Source: Legionellales bacterium (GTDB taxonomy: Bacteria > Pseudomonadota > Gammaproteobacteria > JAHCLG01). Taken from it: 55,529 nt of DNA. Under the pieces are notes generated by a model. The model had not been told where the DNA came from, did no database searches, and saw nothing but the letters and a program-made list of their open reading frames with translations. Where the stretch lies: positions 1 through 55,529 of the forward strand of contig JAHCLG010000014.1 of assembly GCA_026125385.1 (NCBI GenBank). Direction: 5' to 3'. Below are positions 1-10,019 of this stretch, in pieces. The first letter of the stretch is position 1, and every line of letters starts with the position of its first letter. The position numbers and the translations under genes were made by a program.

Positions 1-105
1 CTGTCCGCCTACAGCGGACTAAATTAAGAAACCAAAACTTGATAGCCAACACCGAACCCCGCAATTAAATAAACACGGTGTTGCCGGCTGGGCTGATTCT
101 CACGA

Positions 106-720
106 CTATTTATTTTCAGTTTTGTTAATAAAATTCTCAACTTCTCTAAAATAGTTGTCGCTATCATCCCAAAAGGAAAAGTGTCCACCATTAGGACAAA
201 TAAAAATATAGCTATCAGGAATTACTTTTTTCATCTGAAAGAGTTCATGTTTGTCTACAAAATCACGGTCCCCACCAATTAATAGTGTTGGTTCTTTGAT
301 AGATTGTAGTCTATCGTATATGTCCCAAGATGAATAATTAGTAATGTAAAATCTTCTATTATTCTTTCTTGAATTAACCATTGGTTCAGGTATTGGTTGT
401 ATTGTACGAAGGTATCTTCTTTCGAAATCGAGGTCAATTTTTTTTAATGTCGATGTATCAGAAACTTGTTTGCCTGATTCAAGTTGTTTAATAATTTCTT
501 GCCCTGAGGCGTATCCTTTGGCTATTTCATTCCAAAGTTTTACTCGTGAGTTAATTAAATTTGGTGTACTGTATCCCTTATTGGAGATGATTAGCCCCTT
601 TACATTGTTAGGGTATTTAATTGCATATTCCATTGCTAAGGCACCACCCCAAGAGTGGCCTAGAATGTAGAATTCATTTAATTCATCCGGAGAATTATTC
701 TTTTCACACTCTGCTGAAAT
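106..720 (-). pseudogene. Proline iminopeptidase-like alpha/beta hydrolase, 5'-truncated
   Basis: The open frame runs from 720 down to a TAG at 106-108 and is closed upstream by an in-frame TAA at 721-723. It starts in mid-domain, so the N-terminal half with the HGGPG oxyanion region is missing. What remains has the nucleophile elbow GHSWGG just before the first Met (at 633), the acid in GGDRDFVD and the His in NGGHFSF, so the complete catalytic triad is still encoded. The match GHSWGGALAMEYA...YP is typical of proline iminopeptidases (family S33). Without its N-terminus it is unlikely to fold. The break lies exactly where the DUF2169 fragment on the other strand begins. The first 105 bases hold no gene I can name; a 6-bp-stem hairpin (GTCCGC/GCGGAC) lies at 3-19. 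Confidence 0.75.
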
Positions 721-1528
721 TTATGAACATCATTTATTCCTTGGTGAAAAGAATAACAGTAGTTTGCAGCATGCCGCAGATAATGTCCCTTTTAAACAAG
801 GTGCAGAAATTTTAGTTCAAGGAATGGCGTATCCTAATGGAAATGAATATTGCGATGTTTCATTAATCGTAAACCGTGCCAAACTCACAAAACCACTAGT
901 TGAAAAATCTTTACGAGTATTTGGCGAACGTGAATGGCGCCGTTCGCCTATCCATTTTTACATCAGCAAAAAACCTCTTAGTGAGCCGTTAGCCTTGCAC
1001 TATGAATATGCTTACGGCGGGAAAGATCCGGCAAATCCCTATAATATTTACCCGTATAATCCCTGTGGTTTAGGTTTTACCGAAGATTATTTCAAAATAA
1101 ATCGCTTAGCATTACCGCGCATCGAAAAATTATCACGCTTAATTGAAAAAATTTCCGACCAAGTCGCCCCAGGCGGCTTTGGCCCTATGCCAGTAGAATG
1201 GCTAGCACCCAATCATGCTCACGCCAAAATTTATGATCGCCCCGAGTATTTTTACAATGCTGCACCACGCGATCAACGCATTGAAAGCGCTTGGCTTGGT
1301 AATGAAAGTATTTGTTTAGCAGGATTTTTTCCCGACCAGCCAGCACTCACCCTAACACTACCTGATCTGAAATTACGCCTAATCACCCCACAACAAGGCA
1401 CCATCACTCCGTTATGCGATACGATACTGATTGATACCGAAAAACATTCACTAGAGATGATTTGGCGCTTTGCCTATTGCGAAAATATTAATAGGCTAAG
1501 TGGGGAGATTGTTATCCAATGTGAATGA
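716..1528 (+). pseudogene. DUF2169 family protein, N-terminally truncated
   Basis: Translation from about 716 (AEIYEHHLFLGEKNNSSLQ...) continues to a TGA at 1526-1528 and gives about 270 residues. The segments GEKNNSSLQHAADNVPFK, VFGEREW and EYAYGGKDPANPYN match the DUF2169 family, whose genes usually lie beside type VI secretion VgrG/PAAR effector loci; the biochemical role is unknown. Full-length members carry tens more residues before this point. Here they are replaced by the inverted hydrolase fragment, so no native start codon remains. The Met at 764 could start a shorter product. No VgrG, PAAR or other type VI gene lies nearby, which fits an orphaned remnant. Confidence 0.65.
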
Positions 1529-1601
1529 TTTGTCATATTTCATTAATAATAGATTGCTAGACTTGCCCAAGTTTAATATAAAAATAACAATATAGAATAT
1601 T

Positions 1602-4600
1602 ATGCAAAGCACGCCATCCAATCCTCAACTTTTGATAACTGAAAATTACTGCATCCAATCTGAACTCTTGATTCAGGAAATTAATAAAAATTTTCATCCT
1701 TATGCAATAAGTTCTTCAGAGATTATAAACAGTGATGATACTTTACACGATATTGAAAAAAATCTAAAAAGCGCACGCGCCCAGGCGATAGAAAATATTT
1801 TAAATCAAATTAAAGCGCATTTTCTAGGAAAAAAAATAAACAAAGTATTATTGCCAAAAAAAAACGCGTTAGATGACCACATTAAAAATACTCTAAAAGA
1901 AAACTTCAGAAAAATTTTTGAACCCGGAAGCAATAGAGAAAAAACAAAATCATTCATTACCATGATGATATGCTCCTTAGGAAGTTGGGAATTATATGAT
2001 TACTTTACAAATAACCTGGAAGTTAATCTTCCCATACAGTTAGGCGCCAATTTACATAAAAAACTGCAAATACAGTTAAAACTCTCTAAATTTGTTAATA
2101 ATAAAGACAAGATAAAATATTGGGATATTATTTTTCACGCCTTAGTTATGAGCCCACTATCTTTTGTCCGCGAAAAAATCGAATTTTTGGAAAAAATTTC
2201 ACAATCATCCAATTCTGTTATCCCTATATACCATCCATTTCTCTTGAATGAAAAGCATTTTCAAGTTCCATTAGCTTTAATCACCCAAAATCCTGATAAA
2301 AGACTCGTTTATTTCATTAGAGATAAAATACCAAACGATCAATATCTAACTCAGATTTTAAGCATTGATGAGTATCTTTCCCCTTCGGCGCCAACTGGAT
2401 ATTTAATCTTAAAAAGTGATAAGCATCACGTAATGGACTATTCCCGTGAAGATTTTAGTTTTTCTCAAATATTAACAACTTGTGTTGAATCAATTATAAA
2501 ACCTCAGTTATTCGATCAACAACCCATAGATGGTCTTAAGAATCATGAAATTTATATTTATAACATAATCGATAAAATTTTTAAAAAGTTTACTACATTT
2601 TACATGGCTCTAACACTAGCCCATCCACAATATCAATTTCTGACAGCTAGTGACGAAATTAATAATGATAATCTTACGTTCATATTAAGCAACGCTTTAA
2701 ATGATATTGTCAGCGACGTGATTGATCCTAAAATTAGCAAAATCAACCAGGGTAAAACAAAATCAGGGTTAAAAAAATTTTCTGATTATATAGAAAAAGA
2801 AATAAACATTGAAAATCTATTTTATAACAATATTAATGGGATTCGATATATAGTAGAAGGTTTCTTTATATTATCTGAACTAAAAGAAATTAATAGATGC
2901 TATCAAAATGGGAGTAATTTTTCCTTAACAAACACTGAAGTTAGCTACTTGGAAAAAATTATTAGCAATTATCTAATATTAATCAATTCACTGAATAATC
3001 AAACAAAATTAATAATAAAAAGAACCTCCGAATACTATAAGTATAATGAACACAATCTTTGGCCTGACTTCCTCGCCAATTTACACCCTAATGAATCCGA
3101 CCTCAAAATTGAATCTGAAATTAACTCCGAAGAAGATATTATTCAAAAAATTGATAATCTATTAAAATCTAATGATATACGAACCTCCCAACCCGAGAAT
3201 CAGCCTTTACTCTCTAAACCATCAAAAAAAAATTCTAATGCCAAGATAAAAAAACCAGTTATAGGAAAAAATCAGAAAAAACATCGCCGCGCCCCCGATT
3301 TCAGCTCGCCGGATAATGAATCAGAGCAAGAAGAATGCCCCATTAATAACGAAAATGATAATCAAAACGCTTCGAAGCAATCAAGCAATGATAATAACCC
3401 AACACCTGCATCTTCATCTTCTTTAAAGCGAAACCAACGTTCTAAACTACGTAGGAAAAAAAAGCGAGAAGAAATATTAAGTGGCCGAAAGAAAAATAAA
3501 AATCAAGAACTGAATTCTCAGTCTAGAGAATCAGATACATCAAATATATTAGATGAGCAAGATGAAGAACATACAGCACAGCAAGAAATTAAAAAGCAAG
3601 CAGAATACAGTGATGAGGAAGAAGATACACCAGGAGTTACAAATACCCTAAATACAATACAAGCATCTGATCAAGAACTCACAGCACAACAAGAAAGCAA
3701 AAGACAAGCAGAATGCCTAGAAGCCGAAGAAGATATAACAGGAAGTAGACTGGTCGACTCATCAAAAACAACAGAAAACTCTCAAACTATTCATGATGCT
3801 GAATTACAAAAATTATTCAATAGACTTCATCAGCAAGTAAAAAATCATCTAACATTAGCAAAAAATATTAACGTCACCTTTACGACAACCAACCCTAACT
3901 CTTTAAAAAATTATTTAAATCAGTTTATCTCATTATTATCAAATTTGGATGAATACTTATCCAAAAAATTTAATGATTTTATGATTAATCATTCACAGTA
4001 TAATCAAGAAGAAACTTTAAGCAACGACATAAACGAACCCCATCTTCTAATTAAAAGCTGGAACCATACATTATGTTTATTTTCTAGCAAATTAAACGAA
4101 CACTCACCATCTGAGGTAGTTAGCGAGCTTGTATTAACTTTATCTGATTTCTATTTTAAGTTATTACCAATTAACCTAGATGAGGAAAATATTAGAAATA
4201 TTATGTTTTCTGTATTTAATTTAGGTGATAACTGTGCAAAAAAATACGATATATATCAAGTAGGTTCGCAGCTATTGTGTGGCCCCATGTATAACACGCC
4301 GCTAAATGATTGCGATTTTGTTATCTACACCAATGATGATAATTTTTCCATAGATGTCACTGCTATAGAAGACACTCTGAAAAAAATTACAAGTCTTAAA
4401 AAAATTACTAACTTCTTGGGGACTGATGAAGAAAATTACAAGTTTAAAAACTATCAATTTTATTTATATTCTAATAATCAATATTTTTCAAATGAAATAT
4501 CGGTTGATTTAACGGTTTCTACTCGACCTAAATATAAAGATTTAGAATTGCGTCATGTTAATATGGCTTCAGTGTTATTATCTCCTCAAAATCGCATGAG

Positions 4601-5372
4601 CTTATTACCAGGCACTTACGACGCTTTAATCAATAGACAAGTATTATTAAATAAAAAACTGCCACTTATTACAGACTCCAATCTCAATAATGTCCATATT
4701 AAAATTAGCATCACCATCCGTATGTTTGCCAAGCTTTCGTGTGCAACTACCGCTTTTTGCACGCTAGACGAATCGGTTATCAAAGCAAGTAAAGAGATAG
4801 AGTATTTAAATTCATTTGAAACAGCATTGTGGACATTATGGACTAAAAAAATTAACTTCAGAGGGTTATTTAGTTTTTTTGAAAAAACTGATTTTAACAT
4901 TTTAAAAATCATTGATAATTCAAGTCAAATTTTATTAACCACTGAGTATATAAACCACCTTAAAAATTTAGAAAATTCTCAACTTAACTGTTTAAGAGAC
5001 TATGAATTCCGAACACAACAATACCCCAATACTCAATACGCAGGAAATCGTTTTTTCAATAACGCCAACTCAGTAAAAAAAGTTTATGCCTCAGTTCAAT
5101 TTTTGGCGATACTCTATTTAGGTTCTTGGATTGAGGATAATGATAATCATGCCAAAATAATTAGCAAGCTAGAAAAAATAATTGCCCCTAGTTGCCGCAA
5201 CCCCATAACACAGCTATTAGAAGCCTTATCAAATTGCTTAAGCATGAAATCTAACAATAACGATAATTCAATATATGAATATCACTCATGTGCTGAATAT
5301 TTAATTAAAAATTTCGAACTATCTAATTATTTTAATGCAAGAAATTTAAAAAAAAACCAGATTAAATCATAA
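1602..5372 (+). CDS. Large protein with C-terminal nucleotidyltransferase-like domain and basic NLS-like region
   Basis: This 1256-residue protein has no overall family I recognise. Residues 1-520 are mostly helical and rich in Lys, Asn and Ile. Residues about 530-730 are low-complexity and charged: a very basic run at 609-633 (KRNQRSKLRRKKKREE...) and two 23-residue imperfect repeats at 656-678 and 692-714. The C-terminal part has VGSQLLCG (887-894), then D903-x-D905 followed by FVIYT, and a third Asp at 969 in ISVDLTVS. This GS...DxD...D order is that of the polymerase-beta nucleotidyltransferase fold, as in poly(A) polymerase and CCA-adding enzymes. A downstream segment (GTYDALINRQVLL, then SITIRMFAKL) weakly recalls the segment following the catalytic palm of those enzymes. 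There is no signal peptide. The basic region could be a nuclear localisation or RNA-binding signal in a secreted effector; that is inference. No strong ribosome binding site precedes the ATG. Confidence 0.75.
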   Translation: MQSTPSNPQLLITENYCIQSELLIQEINKNFHPYAISSSEIINSDDTLHDIEKNLKSARAQAIENILNQIKAHFLGKKINKVLLPKKNALDDHIKNTLKENFRKIFEPGSNREKTKSFITMMICSLGSWELYDYFTNNLEVNLPIQLGANLHKKLQIQLKLSKFVNNKDKIKYWDIIFHALVMSPLSFVREKIEFLEKISQSSNSVIPIYHPFLLNEKHFQVPLALITQNPDKRLVYFIRDKIPNDQYLTQILSIDEYLSPSAPTGYLILKSDKHHVMDYSREDFSFSQILTTCVESIIKPQLFDQQPIDGLKNHEIYIYNIIDKIFKKFTTFYMALTLAHPQYQFLTASDEINNDNLTFILSNALNDIVSDVIDPKISKINQGKTKSGLKKFSDYIEKEINIENLFYNNINGIRYIVEGFFILSELKEINRCYQNGSNFSLTNTEVSYLEKIISNYLILINSLNNQTKLIIKRTSEYYKYNEHNLWPDFLANLHPNESDLKIESEINSEEDIIQKIDNLLKSNDIRTSQPENQPLLSKPSKKNSNAKIKKPVIGKNQKKHRRAPDFSSPDNESEQEECPINNENDNQNASKQSSNDNNPTPASSSSLKRNQRSKLRRKKKREEILSGRKKNKNQELNSQSRESDTSNILDEQDEEHTAQQEIKKQAEYSDEEEDTPGVTNTLNTIQASDQELTAQQESKRQAECLEAEEDITGSRLVDSSKTTENSQTIHDAELQKLFNRLHQQVKNHLTLAKNINVTFTTTNPNSLKNYLNQFISLLSNLDEYLSKKFNDFMINHSQYNQEETLSNDINEPHLLIKSWNHTLCLFSSKLNEHSPSEVVSELVLTLSDFYFKLLPINLDEENIRNIMFSVFNLGDNCAKKYDIYQVGSQLLCGPMYNTPLNDCDFVIYTNDDNFSIDVTAIEDTLKKITSLKKITNFLGTDEENYKFKNYQFYLYSNNQYFSNEISVDLTVSTRPKYKDLELRHVNMASVLLSPQNRMSLLPGTYDALINRQVLLNKKLPLITDSNLNNVHIKISITIRMFAKLSCATTAFCTLDESVIKASKEIEYLNSFETALWTLWTKKINFRGLFSFFEKTDFNILKIIDNSSQILLTTEYINHLKNLENSQLNCLRDYEFRTQQYPNTQYAGNRFFNNANSVKKVYASVQFLAILYLGSWIEDNDNHAKIISKLEKIIAPSCRNPITQLLEALSNCLSMKSNNNDNSIYEYHSCAEYLIKNFELSNYFNARNLKKNQIKS
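3567..3743 (+). repeat. Two 69-bp imperfect in-gene repeats, 108 bp apart
   Basis: Bases 3567-3635 and 3675-3743 encode the related peptides ExTAQQExKxQAE...EEDxxG at residues 656-678 and 692-714 of the large nucleotidyltransferase-like protein. They lie in its acidic linker just after the basic stretch and look like a tandem duplication within a disordered region. Confidence 0.7.
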
Positions 5373-5410
5373 TTAATTATTAATTTTTTGACATGTATTT
5401 TTTAACTATT

Positions 5411-6685
5411 TTATAAATTCACGGCTGCTTGTATAATCGCCAGATGTTTATCCAAAGCACCGCGATTTTTTTCAACGACGTGCTTCCCCTTTTCGCCAAT
5501 TTGCACACGTTTTTCGGTATTTTGTAACAGGTAAATCACCTCATTTGCGAGTTCTATTTCTGAATGCACTTGTTTAGCCGCCGCGACATCGACAAGTAAG
5601 CGGGTAATTTCGGTGAAATTAAACATAAATGGGCCGGTTAACATTGGAATACCAATAGCGGCGGGCTCTAACAAATTGTGCCCACCCACTTCAACAAAAC
5701 TACCACCTACAAAGGCCAAATCGGACGCGGCGTAAAATAACATTAATTCTCCCATGGTATCGCCAAGAAAGACTGCAGTATTTTTGTTACAACGTTCACC
5801 CGAACTGCGCAACACCACTTCGTATCCTTCGCGTTCTGCTAAGTGCGCGACTTTGTTAAATCGTTCAGGATGACGCGGCACTAAAACCAGTAACGTGGTG
5901 GGTAACGCTTTTTTAACTAACGCAAATGCGCGCAAAATAATTTCTTCTTCACCGTCATGCGTACTCGCAGCAATCCATATAGGTCGATCGACTCCCCATT
6001 GTTGACGGAGTATTTCTGCACTTTCACACAAACTTGCTGGCAGTTGCAAATCAAATTTCATACTACCACTGACGGTTATTTTATTTTTATCAACACCGAG
6101 TCGCAGATAGCGATCAGCATCGTCTTGCGTTTGCGCAATAATTTGCGTCACATTATTTAACATAGGTTTTACTAAATATAAAAACCGCGCATAACGTTGA
6201 TAAGAACGTTGTGATAAACGCGCATTTGCCACAAACAGCGGGATTTTTTTACGCTGACAATAATAAAAAATATTAGGCCACAGTTCTGTTTCCATCATGA
6301 TGGCCATTTTTGGTTTGATTATTTTTAAAAACCGTTCGACGACATGAGGTAAATCATAAGGTGCATAGATATGAAAAATATCTTGCGTTTTCATATTAAC
6401 AAAATGTTTTTTAATTTGCTGTGAACCTGTGGGGGTGGTAGAGGTTATTACAATGGCAAAATCAGGATAGGCTTGTTTTAATTTTTTGATTAGAGGAATA
6501 GCGAGGATCACCTCACCCACAGAAACGGCATGTACCCATATCACCTGTTGCGTGGGCGACTCAATATGGGCAAAACGTTCGTGGATACGACGACGATAAT
6601 CTGGCGCACGTCGCGAACGCCAAATTAGCCGCAGTACTATAAAAGGAGTCAATAAATACAATAATATGCTGTAAAGAATACGCAA
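5411..6685 (-). CDS. waaA: 3-deoxy-D-manno-octulosonic acid (Kdo) transferase
   Basis: WaaA (KdtA) transfers Kdo from CMP-Kdo to lipid IVA at the inner membrane, the first inner-core step of lipopolysaccharide. At 424 residues it has the usual length. An N-terminal membrane anchor (residues about 3-22) precedes the basic RSRRAPDYRRR segment. HAVSVGEVI carries the catalytic Glu, METELWPN is typical of the family, and the C-terminal glycosyltransferase-B half has GGSFVEVGGHNLLEPAA, which binds the sugar nucleotide. It converges with the large upstream gene (38 bp between stops) and diverges from tdk across about 107 bp that must hold both promoters. The heptose genes hldE and hldD lie elsewhere in the window, so the organism makes a heptose-containing core. 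Confidence 0.95.
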   Translation of the reverse strand: MRILYSILLYLLTPFIVLRLIWRSRRAPDYRRRIHERFAHIESPTQQVIWVHAVSVGEVILAIPLIKKLKQAYPDFAIVITSTTPTGSQQIKKHFVNMKTQDIFHIYAPYDLPHVVERFLKIIKPKMAIMMETELWPNIFYYCQRKKIPLFVANARLSQRSYQRYARFLYLVKPMLNNVTQIIAQTQDDADRYLRLGVDKNKITVSGSMKFDLQLPASLCESAEILRQQWGVDRPIWIAASTHDGEEEIILRAFALVKKALPTTLLVLVPRHPERFNKVAHLAEREGYEVVLRSSGERCNKNTAVFLGDTMGELMLFYAASDLAFVGGSFVEVGGHNLLEPAAIGIPMLTGPFMFNFTEITRLLVDVAAAKQVHSEIELANEVIYLLQNTEKRVQIGEKGKHVVEKNRGALDKHLAIIQAAVNL

Positions 6686-6792
6686 GGTGATTATCTTCGT
6701 TACACTGTAGAGGCTGCCATTTTAACTTTGCCATTTAGCCCTAATCAAGCTAGCATAGCGAATTAATTTATCATTTTTGTCATGGTGAGAGT

Positions 6793-7428
6793 GTGGCCAA
6801 GCTATATTTTTATTATTCTGCAATGAATGCCGGTAAAAGTACGACGTTGTTGCAATCGAGCTATAATTATCAAGAGCGTGGTATGGCTACTATTTTATTT
6901 ACTCCGGCCATTGATACGCGTTACTCACGCAATAGCATCCATTCGCGCATTGGTCTTTCAGCAGAAGCTATCACTTTTACCACCGAAACCAATTTGTTCG
7001 ATTATGTTCAAGCCTGCATGCCAGGCCTAAAAAAATTGGCTTGTGTCTTAGTGGATGAAGCACAGTTTTTAAGTAAACAACAAGTTCATCAATTAACTGA
7101 AATTACCGATCGTTTAAATATTCCTGTCCTTGCCTATGGTTTACGCAGTGATTTCCAAGGTGAAGTTTTTCCAGGCAGTTTATATTTATTAGCTTGGGCA
7201 GAAGAAATTATTGAAATCAAAACCATTTGTTATTGCGGGCGCAAAGCCACAATGAATATGCGAATTGATGAACAGGGTCGAACCGTGACCGAAGGTAATC
7301 AAATCGAAATTGGTGGCAACGATCGCTACATTGCCACTTGTCGTAAATGTTTTAAAAAAGCATCGCCTCCACAGGAGTTATTTACCCCCATTATTCTTAA
7401 CGAGAATGAACCGGCGGACGTGGGATAA
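6793..7428 (+). CDS. tdk: Thymidine kinase
   Basis: This 211-residue type II thymidine kinase phosphorylates thymidine to dTMP with ATP in the salvage pathway. The P-loop is in [12 protein letters not shown] near the N-terminus, the Walker B-like segment is LVDEAQFL, and a structural zinc site is formed by CYCG near residue 150 and CRKC near residue 185. The frame starts at a GTG, giving MAKLYFYYS, which matches the family start; an ATG at 6782 is out of frame. The last 32 bp overlap the 3' end of the next gene on the opposite strand. Confidence 0.95.
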   Translation: MAKLYFYYSAMNAGKSTTLLQSSYNYQERGMATILFTPAIDTRYSRNSIHSRIGLSAEAITFTTETNLFDYVQACMPGLKKLACVLVDEAQFLSKQQVHQLTEITDRLNIPVLAYGLRSDFQGEVFPGSLYLLAWAEEIIEIKTICYCGRKATMNMRIDEQGRTVTEGNQIEIGGNDRYIATCRKCFKKASPPQELFTPIILNENEPADVG

Positions 7429-8137
7429 ATTCATCGGGTTCTACTAACGGGTAATCGGCAATTAACTCTTGAGCCTTTAAAAGAGGTAATCTTAGTAAAA
7501 ACTCATGTTCTTTTTGGGTAATTAACTGATTATCCATCATTTTTTCTAAAATCTCATAGGCGCGATTATTATTATCACATATAGTGGTATAAATATTTTG
7601 AACACGTTCTATTATTTCTGGGGCAGGAATACGGTCGTCATGGAAAAGATTGTAAATTGCCACGTTATAACTTAGCAAAATTTCTTCTTCTTGTTTTTTC
7701 AGTAAATGAAAATACTCGTAAAAAGTTGAGTCTACTCCCCTTCTGACTATTAAATCTAGATGAAATCGATACTTAGCAACAAAAATGTTAGGATTATTTT
7801 TAAAAATATTCATCAATATCGCTATCATTTTCATGGCCATTTGATTAAGCATTTTTAACGAAACAGGTAAAACTTTTTGAGTTCTATAACTTAAATTTAT
7901 GTAGGAATTATGTTCAAATAAAAATGCAATAATTTCCTTGCAAAATTTTTTTAATCCAATGAATTCTTCATGAGCTTTTTTTATTTGCTCTTCCAGAGTT
8001 TTTTCCCATTTTTTAACTAAATTTTCACCGTGTTCAAGATGGTTTTTCAATAATTTTTCCATAAATTTCGATAATCCTTGATTAGATAATATTTTGTTTG
8101 GCCGCGCTATTCTAATCTTTAATCTATTTATAAACAA
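7397..8137 (-). CDS. Hypothetical helical protein
   Basis: I do not recognise this 246-residue protein. It is predicted mostly alpha-helical, with a charged amphipathic stretch ([33 protein letters not shown]) that could form a coiled coil near residues 26-60. No signal peptide or clear membrane span is seen. The C-terminus ends [13 protein letters not shown], and its last codons overlap the end of tdk on the other strand. It could be co-transcribed with the 60-residue frame 24 bp upstream. Native-looking amino-acid use and the long open frame support it being real. Confidence 0.6.
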   Translation of the reverse strand: MFINRLKIRIARPNKILSNQGLSKFMEKLLKNHLEHGENLVKKWEKTLEEQIKKAHEEFIGLKKFCKEIIAFLFEHNSYINLSYRTQKVLPVSLKMLNQMAMKMIAILMNIFKNNPNIFVAKYRFHLDLIVRRGVDSTFYEYFHLLKKQEEEILLSYNVAIYNLFHDDRIPAPEIIERVQNIYTTICDNNNRAYEILEKMMDNQLITQKEHEFLLRLPLLKAQELIADYPLVEPDEFIPRPPVHSR

Positions 8138-8161
8138 TCAGTTTTAATTATTAAGCCTAGC

Positions 8162-8344
8162 TTAATAATTTTGTAAAAATTCTGCGGTAGGTAATGTGAG
8201 TTTACCCTGTTTAACCATTTTCTTAGCCTCTGTTAAAGGATGTTTTTGCAAATAATGATGAACCATTAAAATAGAAGCTATAGTAACAAAAACGCTGTTT
8301 TGTTTATTATAGAAAAATCTAACTAAAAGAATTTTATTAAGCAA
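8162..8344 (-). CDS. Small hypothetical protein
   Basis: This 60-residue frame has a possible hydrophobic helix (SVFVTIASILMVHHYL) and a charged C-terminal half (KKMVKQGKLTLPTAEFLQNY). It lies 24 bp upstream of the 246-residue unknown on the same strand, so the two may form a unit. No family is recognised. It may also be the tail of a decayed longer gene, because no convincing ribosome binding site precedes the ATG. Confidence 0.35.
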   Translation of the reverse strand: MLNKILLVRFFYNKQNSVFVTIASILMVHHYLQKHPLTEAKKMVKQGKLTLPTAEFLQNY

Positions 8345-8565
8345 TCACGTTAATAAAAGAAAGTGCCTTTTTCTTTATCAAAAAGAGAAATTTTTGAGAA
8401 CACTTGGCCGTTATGATGCGTTTTTTTATTGGTCGCAGTATTGGCAAATATTTTATTCGTTACTTAGGGCGTGTTGAACTAGCACTAGCCCAGCCGATTT
8501 TGTTATGCATAATAAGCACAGAAATTCAATTTCCTCTATTACCATAACTCGTAACTTCTGTTAGA

Positions 8566-9936
8566 ATGGCGCGATTTTTTAACTCTGGCAGAGCATACAT
8601 GCAAACCCATTTTACTAACTCACAAGGCGCAACCACTTTGACTACTTCAACTCGTTTTTCTTTGTATCCTTGGTTCGTATTAGTTTGTACCTCTTGTTTT
8701 TTCTTTTACGAATTCGCTCAACTCAATATTTTTAATGCGATCGATGAACAAGTCAGAATATCATTTTCCCTAAATGCCTCCGATTTAGGCCGTTTTTCCG
8801 CGTTTTATGCCGATGCTAATTTATTATTTTTATTTCCCGCCGGCTTATTGCTCGACCGCTTCTCTGCACGTAATTTAATTATCCTAGCCATGTTAGTTTG
8901 TTCTGGCGCGACGTATGCCTTTGCCCACGCGCATAGTTTGTGGATTGCAGAGCTTTGTCGTTTTTTAACAGGAATGGGTGGTTCGTTTTGTTTACTCGCC
9001 TGTTTACGTCTAGCCTCTCGTTGGTTTACGCCGAAACACATGGCACTGGCATCAGGAATTATTGTCACCCTAGGCATGGCCGGTGGCGCGGTGGCGCAAG
9101 CACCGTTTACTTATCTGGTCGAAAATTATGGTTGGCGCCAAGCAATGACGATCAACGCATTCGTTGGTTTAGCCATTATTCTGATCATCTTAGCCATTGT
9201 GCGTGACTACCCTCCTACGGAACAACAACACTACGAATCCGATCATAACAAACTTCATCAACTCGGATTTTGGCGCAGCATTGTTTTGGCACTGTCTAAT
9301 CGTCAAAATTTTTTATGCGGTGTTTACACCAGTTTATTAAATTTACCCGTAGCGTTATTAGGCGCCATTTGGGGCGTGCCATATTTGCAAACAGCGTGTG
9401 GGTTAACTCGTGATCAAGCATCACTCGTTACCATGATGATTTTTATCGGCACGTTAATTGGTAGCCCTACTGTAGGTTGGATCTCCGATAAAATCGCGCG
9501 TCGCAAATTACCCATGCTCATCGGTGGGATTTTATCCTTAGCCTTTATTTTATTAGTCATGTATATTCCTTTTCATTCTTATCTCACTTATATGATTTTA
9601 TTTTTAGCCCTCGGTTTTATAACAAGCTCTCAAGTGATCTCTTATCCTTTAATTGCAGAAAGTAATCCCAGTTTTTTAACGGGTACCAGCACCAGTATTG
9701 CTTCTATTTTAATTTTAGGTGGCTATGCATTTTTCCAACCGATTTTTGGAAAATTAATGGATTTAAATTGGCATGGTCATTTAGAACATGGCGTGCGTCA
9801 TTACTCGCCCAGCGACTTTACGCTTCCCATGTTAGTATTTCCAGCCGCGTTCGCCGTGGGCATTGTGATTACCTTTTTTATCCGCGAAACGTATTGTCGC
9901 TCGGTGGAAGAATTAAAGTCGGCGAAAGAAATTTAA
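8566..9936 (+). CDS. Major facilitator superfamily transporter
   Basis: This inner-membrane MFS carrier of 456 residues has about 12 hydrophobic helices. MFS signatures are visible: GLLLDRFSARN after helix 2, CRFLTGMGGSFCLLACLRLASRWF around helix 4, and GWISDKIARRKLP between helices 8 and 9. The fused N-terminus before the first helix is hydrophilic. The frame can start at the ATG at 8566 or at the ATG at 8599, which begins MQTHFTNSQG and follows a weak GGCAGAG site; I favour 8599 slightly. Legionella-type intracellular bacteria carry many MFS proteins for amino acid and nucleoside uptake, but the substrate cannot be read from the sequence. It converges with the AraC-type gene downstream. Confidence 0.85.
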   Translation: MARFFNSGRAYMQTHFTNSQGATTLTTSTRFSLYPWFVLVCTSCFFFYEFAQLNIFNAIDEQVRISFSLNASDLGRFSAFYADANLLFLFPAGLLLDRFSARNLIILAMLVCSGATYAFAHAHSLWIAELCRFLTGMGGSFCLLACLRLASRWFTPKHMALASGIIVTLGMAGGAVAQAPFTYLVENYGWRQAMTINAFVGLAIILIILAIVRDYPPTEQQHYESDHNKLHQLGFWRSIVLALSNRQNFLCGVYTSLLNLPVALLGAIWGVPYLQTACGLTRDQASLVTMMIFIGTLIGSPTVGWISDKIARRKLPMLIGGILSLAFILLVMYIPFHSYLTYMILFLALGFITSSQVISYPLIAESNPSFLTGTSTSIASILILGGYAFFQPIFGKLMDLNWHGHLEHGVRHYSPSDFTLPMLVFPAAFAVGIVITFFIRETYCRSVEELKSAKEI

Positions 9937-9962
9937 ATTGAATTGATAATATGCCAATAAAT

Positions 9963-10006
9963 ATCATGTCCTATCAGTGTCGAAAATGTTACCCATAGGA
10001 CATGAT
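9963..10006. repeat. Perfect 12-bp inverted repeat between convergent genes
   Basis: The arms ATCATGTCCTAT (9963-9974) and ATAGGACATGAT (9995-10006) are perfect complements around a 20-nt spacer. The repeat sits between the stop codons of the MFS and AraC-type genes. It has no T-tract, so it is a poor intrinsic terminator. The arms share ATGTCCTA/TAGGACAT with the larger inverted repeat at 12971-13009. It may be the ends of a lost mobile element or a protein-binding site. Confidence 0.6.
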
Positions 10007-10019
10007 GTAAAGCAGGATC

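Noticed and set aside
8413-8547. 44-codon plus-strand frame before the MFS gene
   Set aside because: No ribosome binding site, no recognisable product, and it lies where the MFS promoter should be.
8805-9077. Minus-strand frame inside the MFS gene
   Set aside because: Antisense to conserved MFS motifs, with no ribosome binding site.
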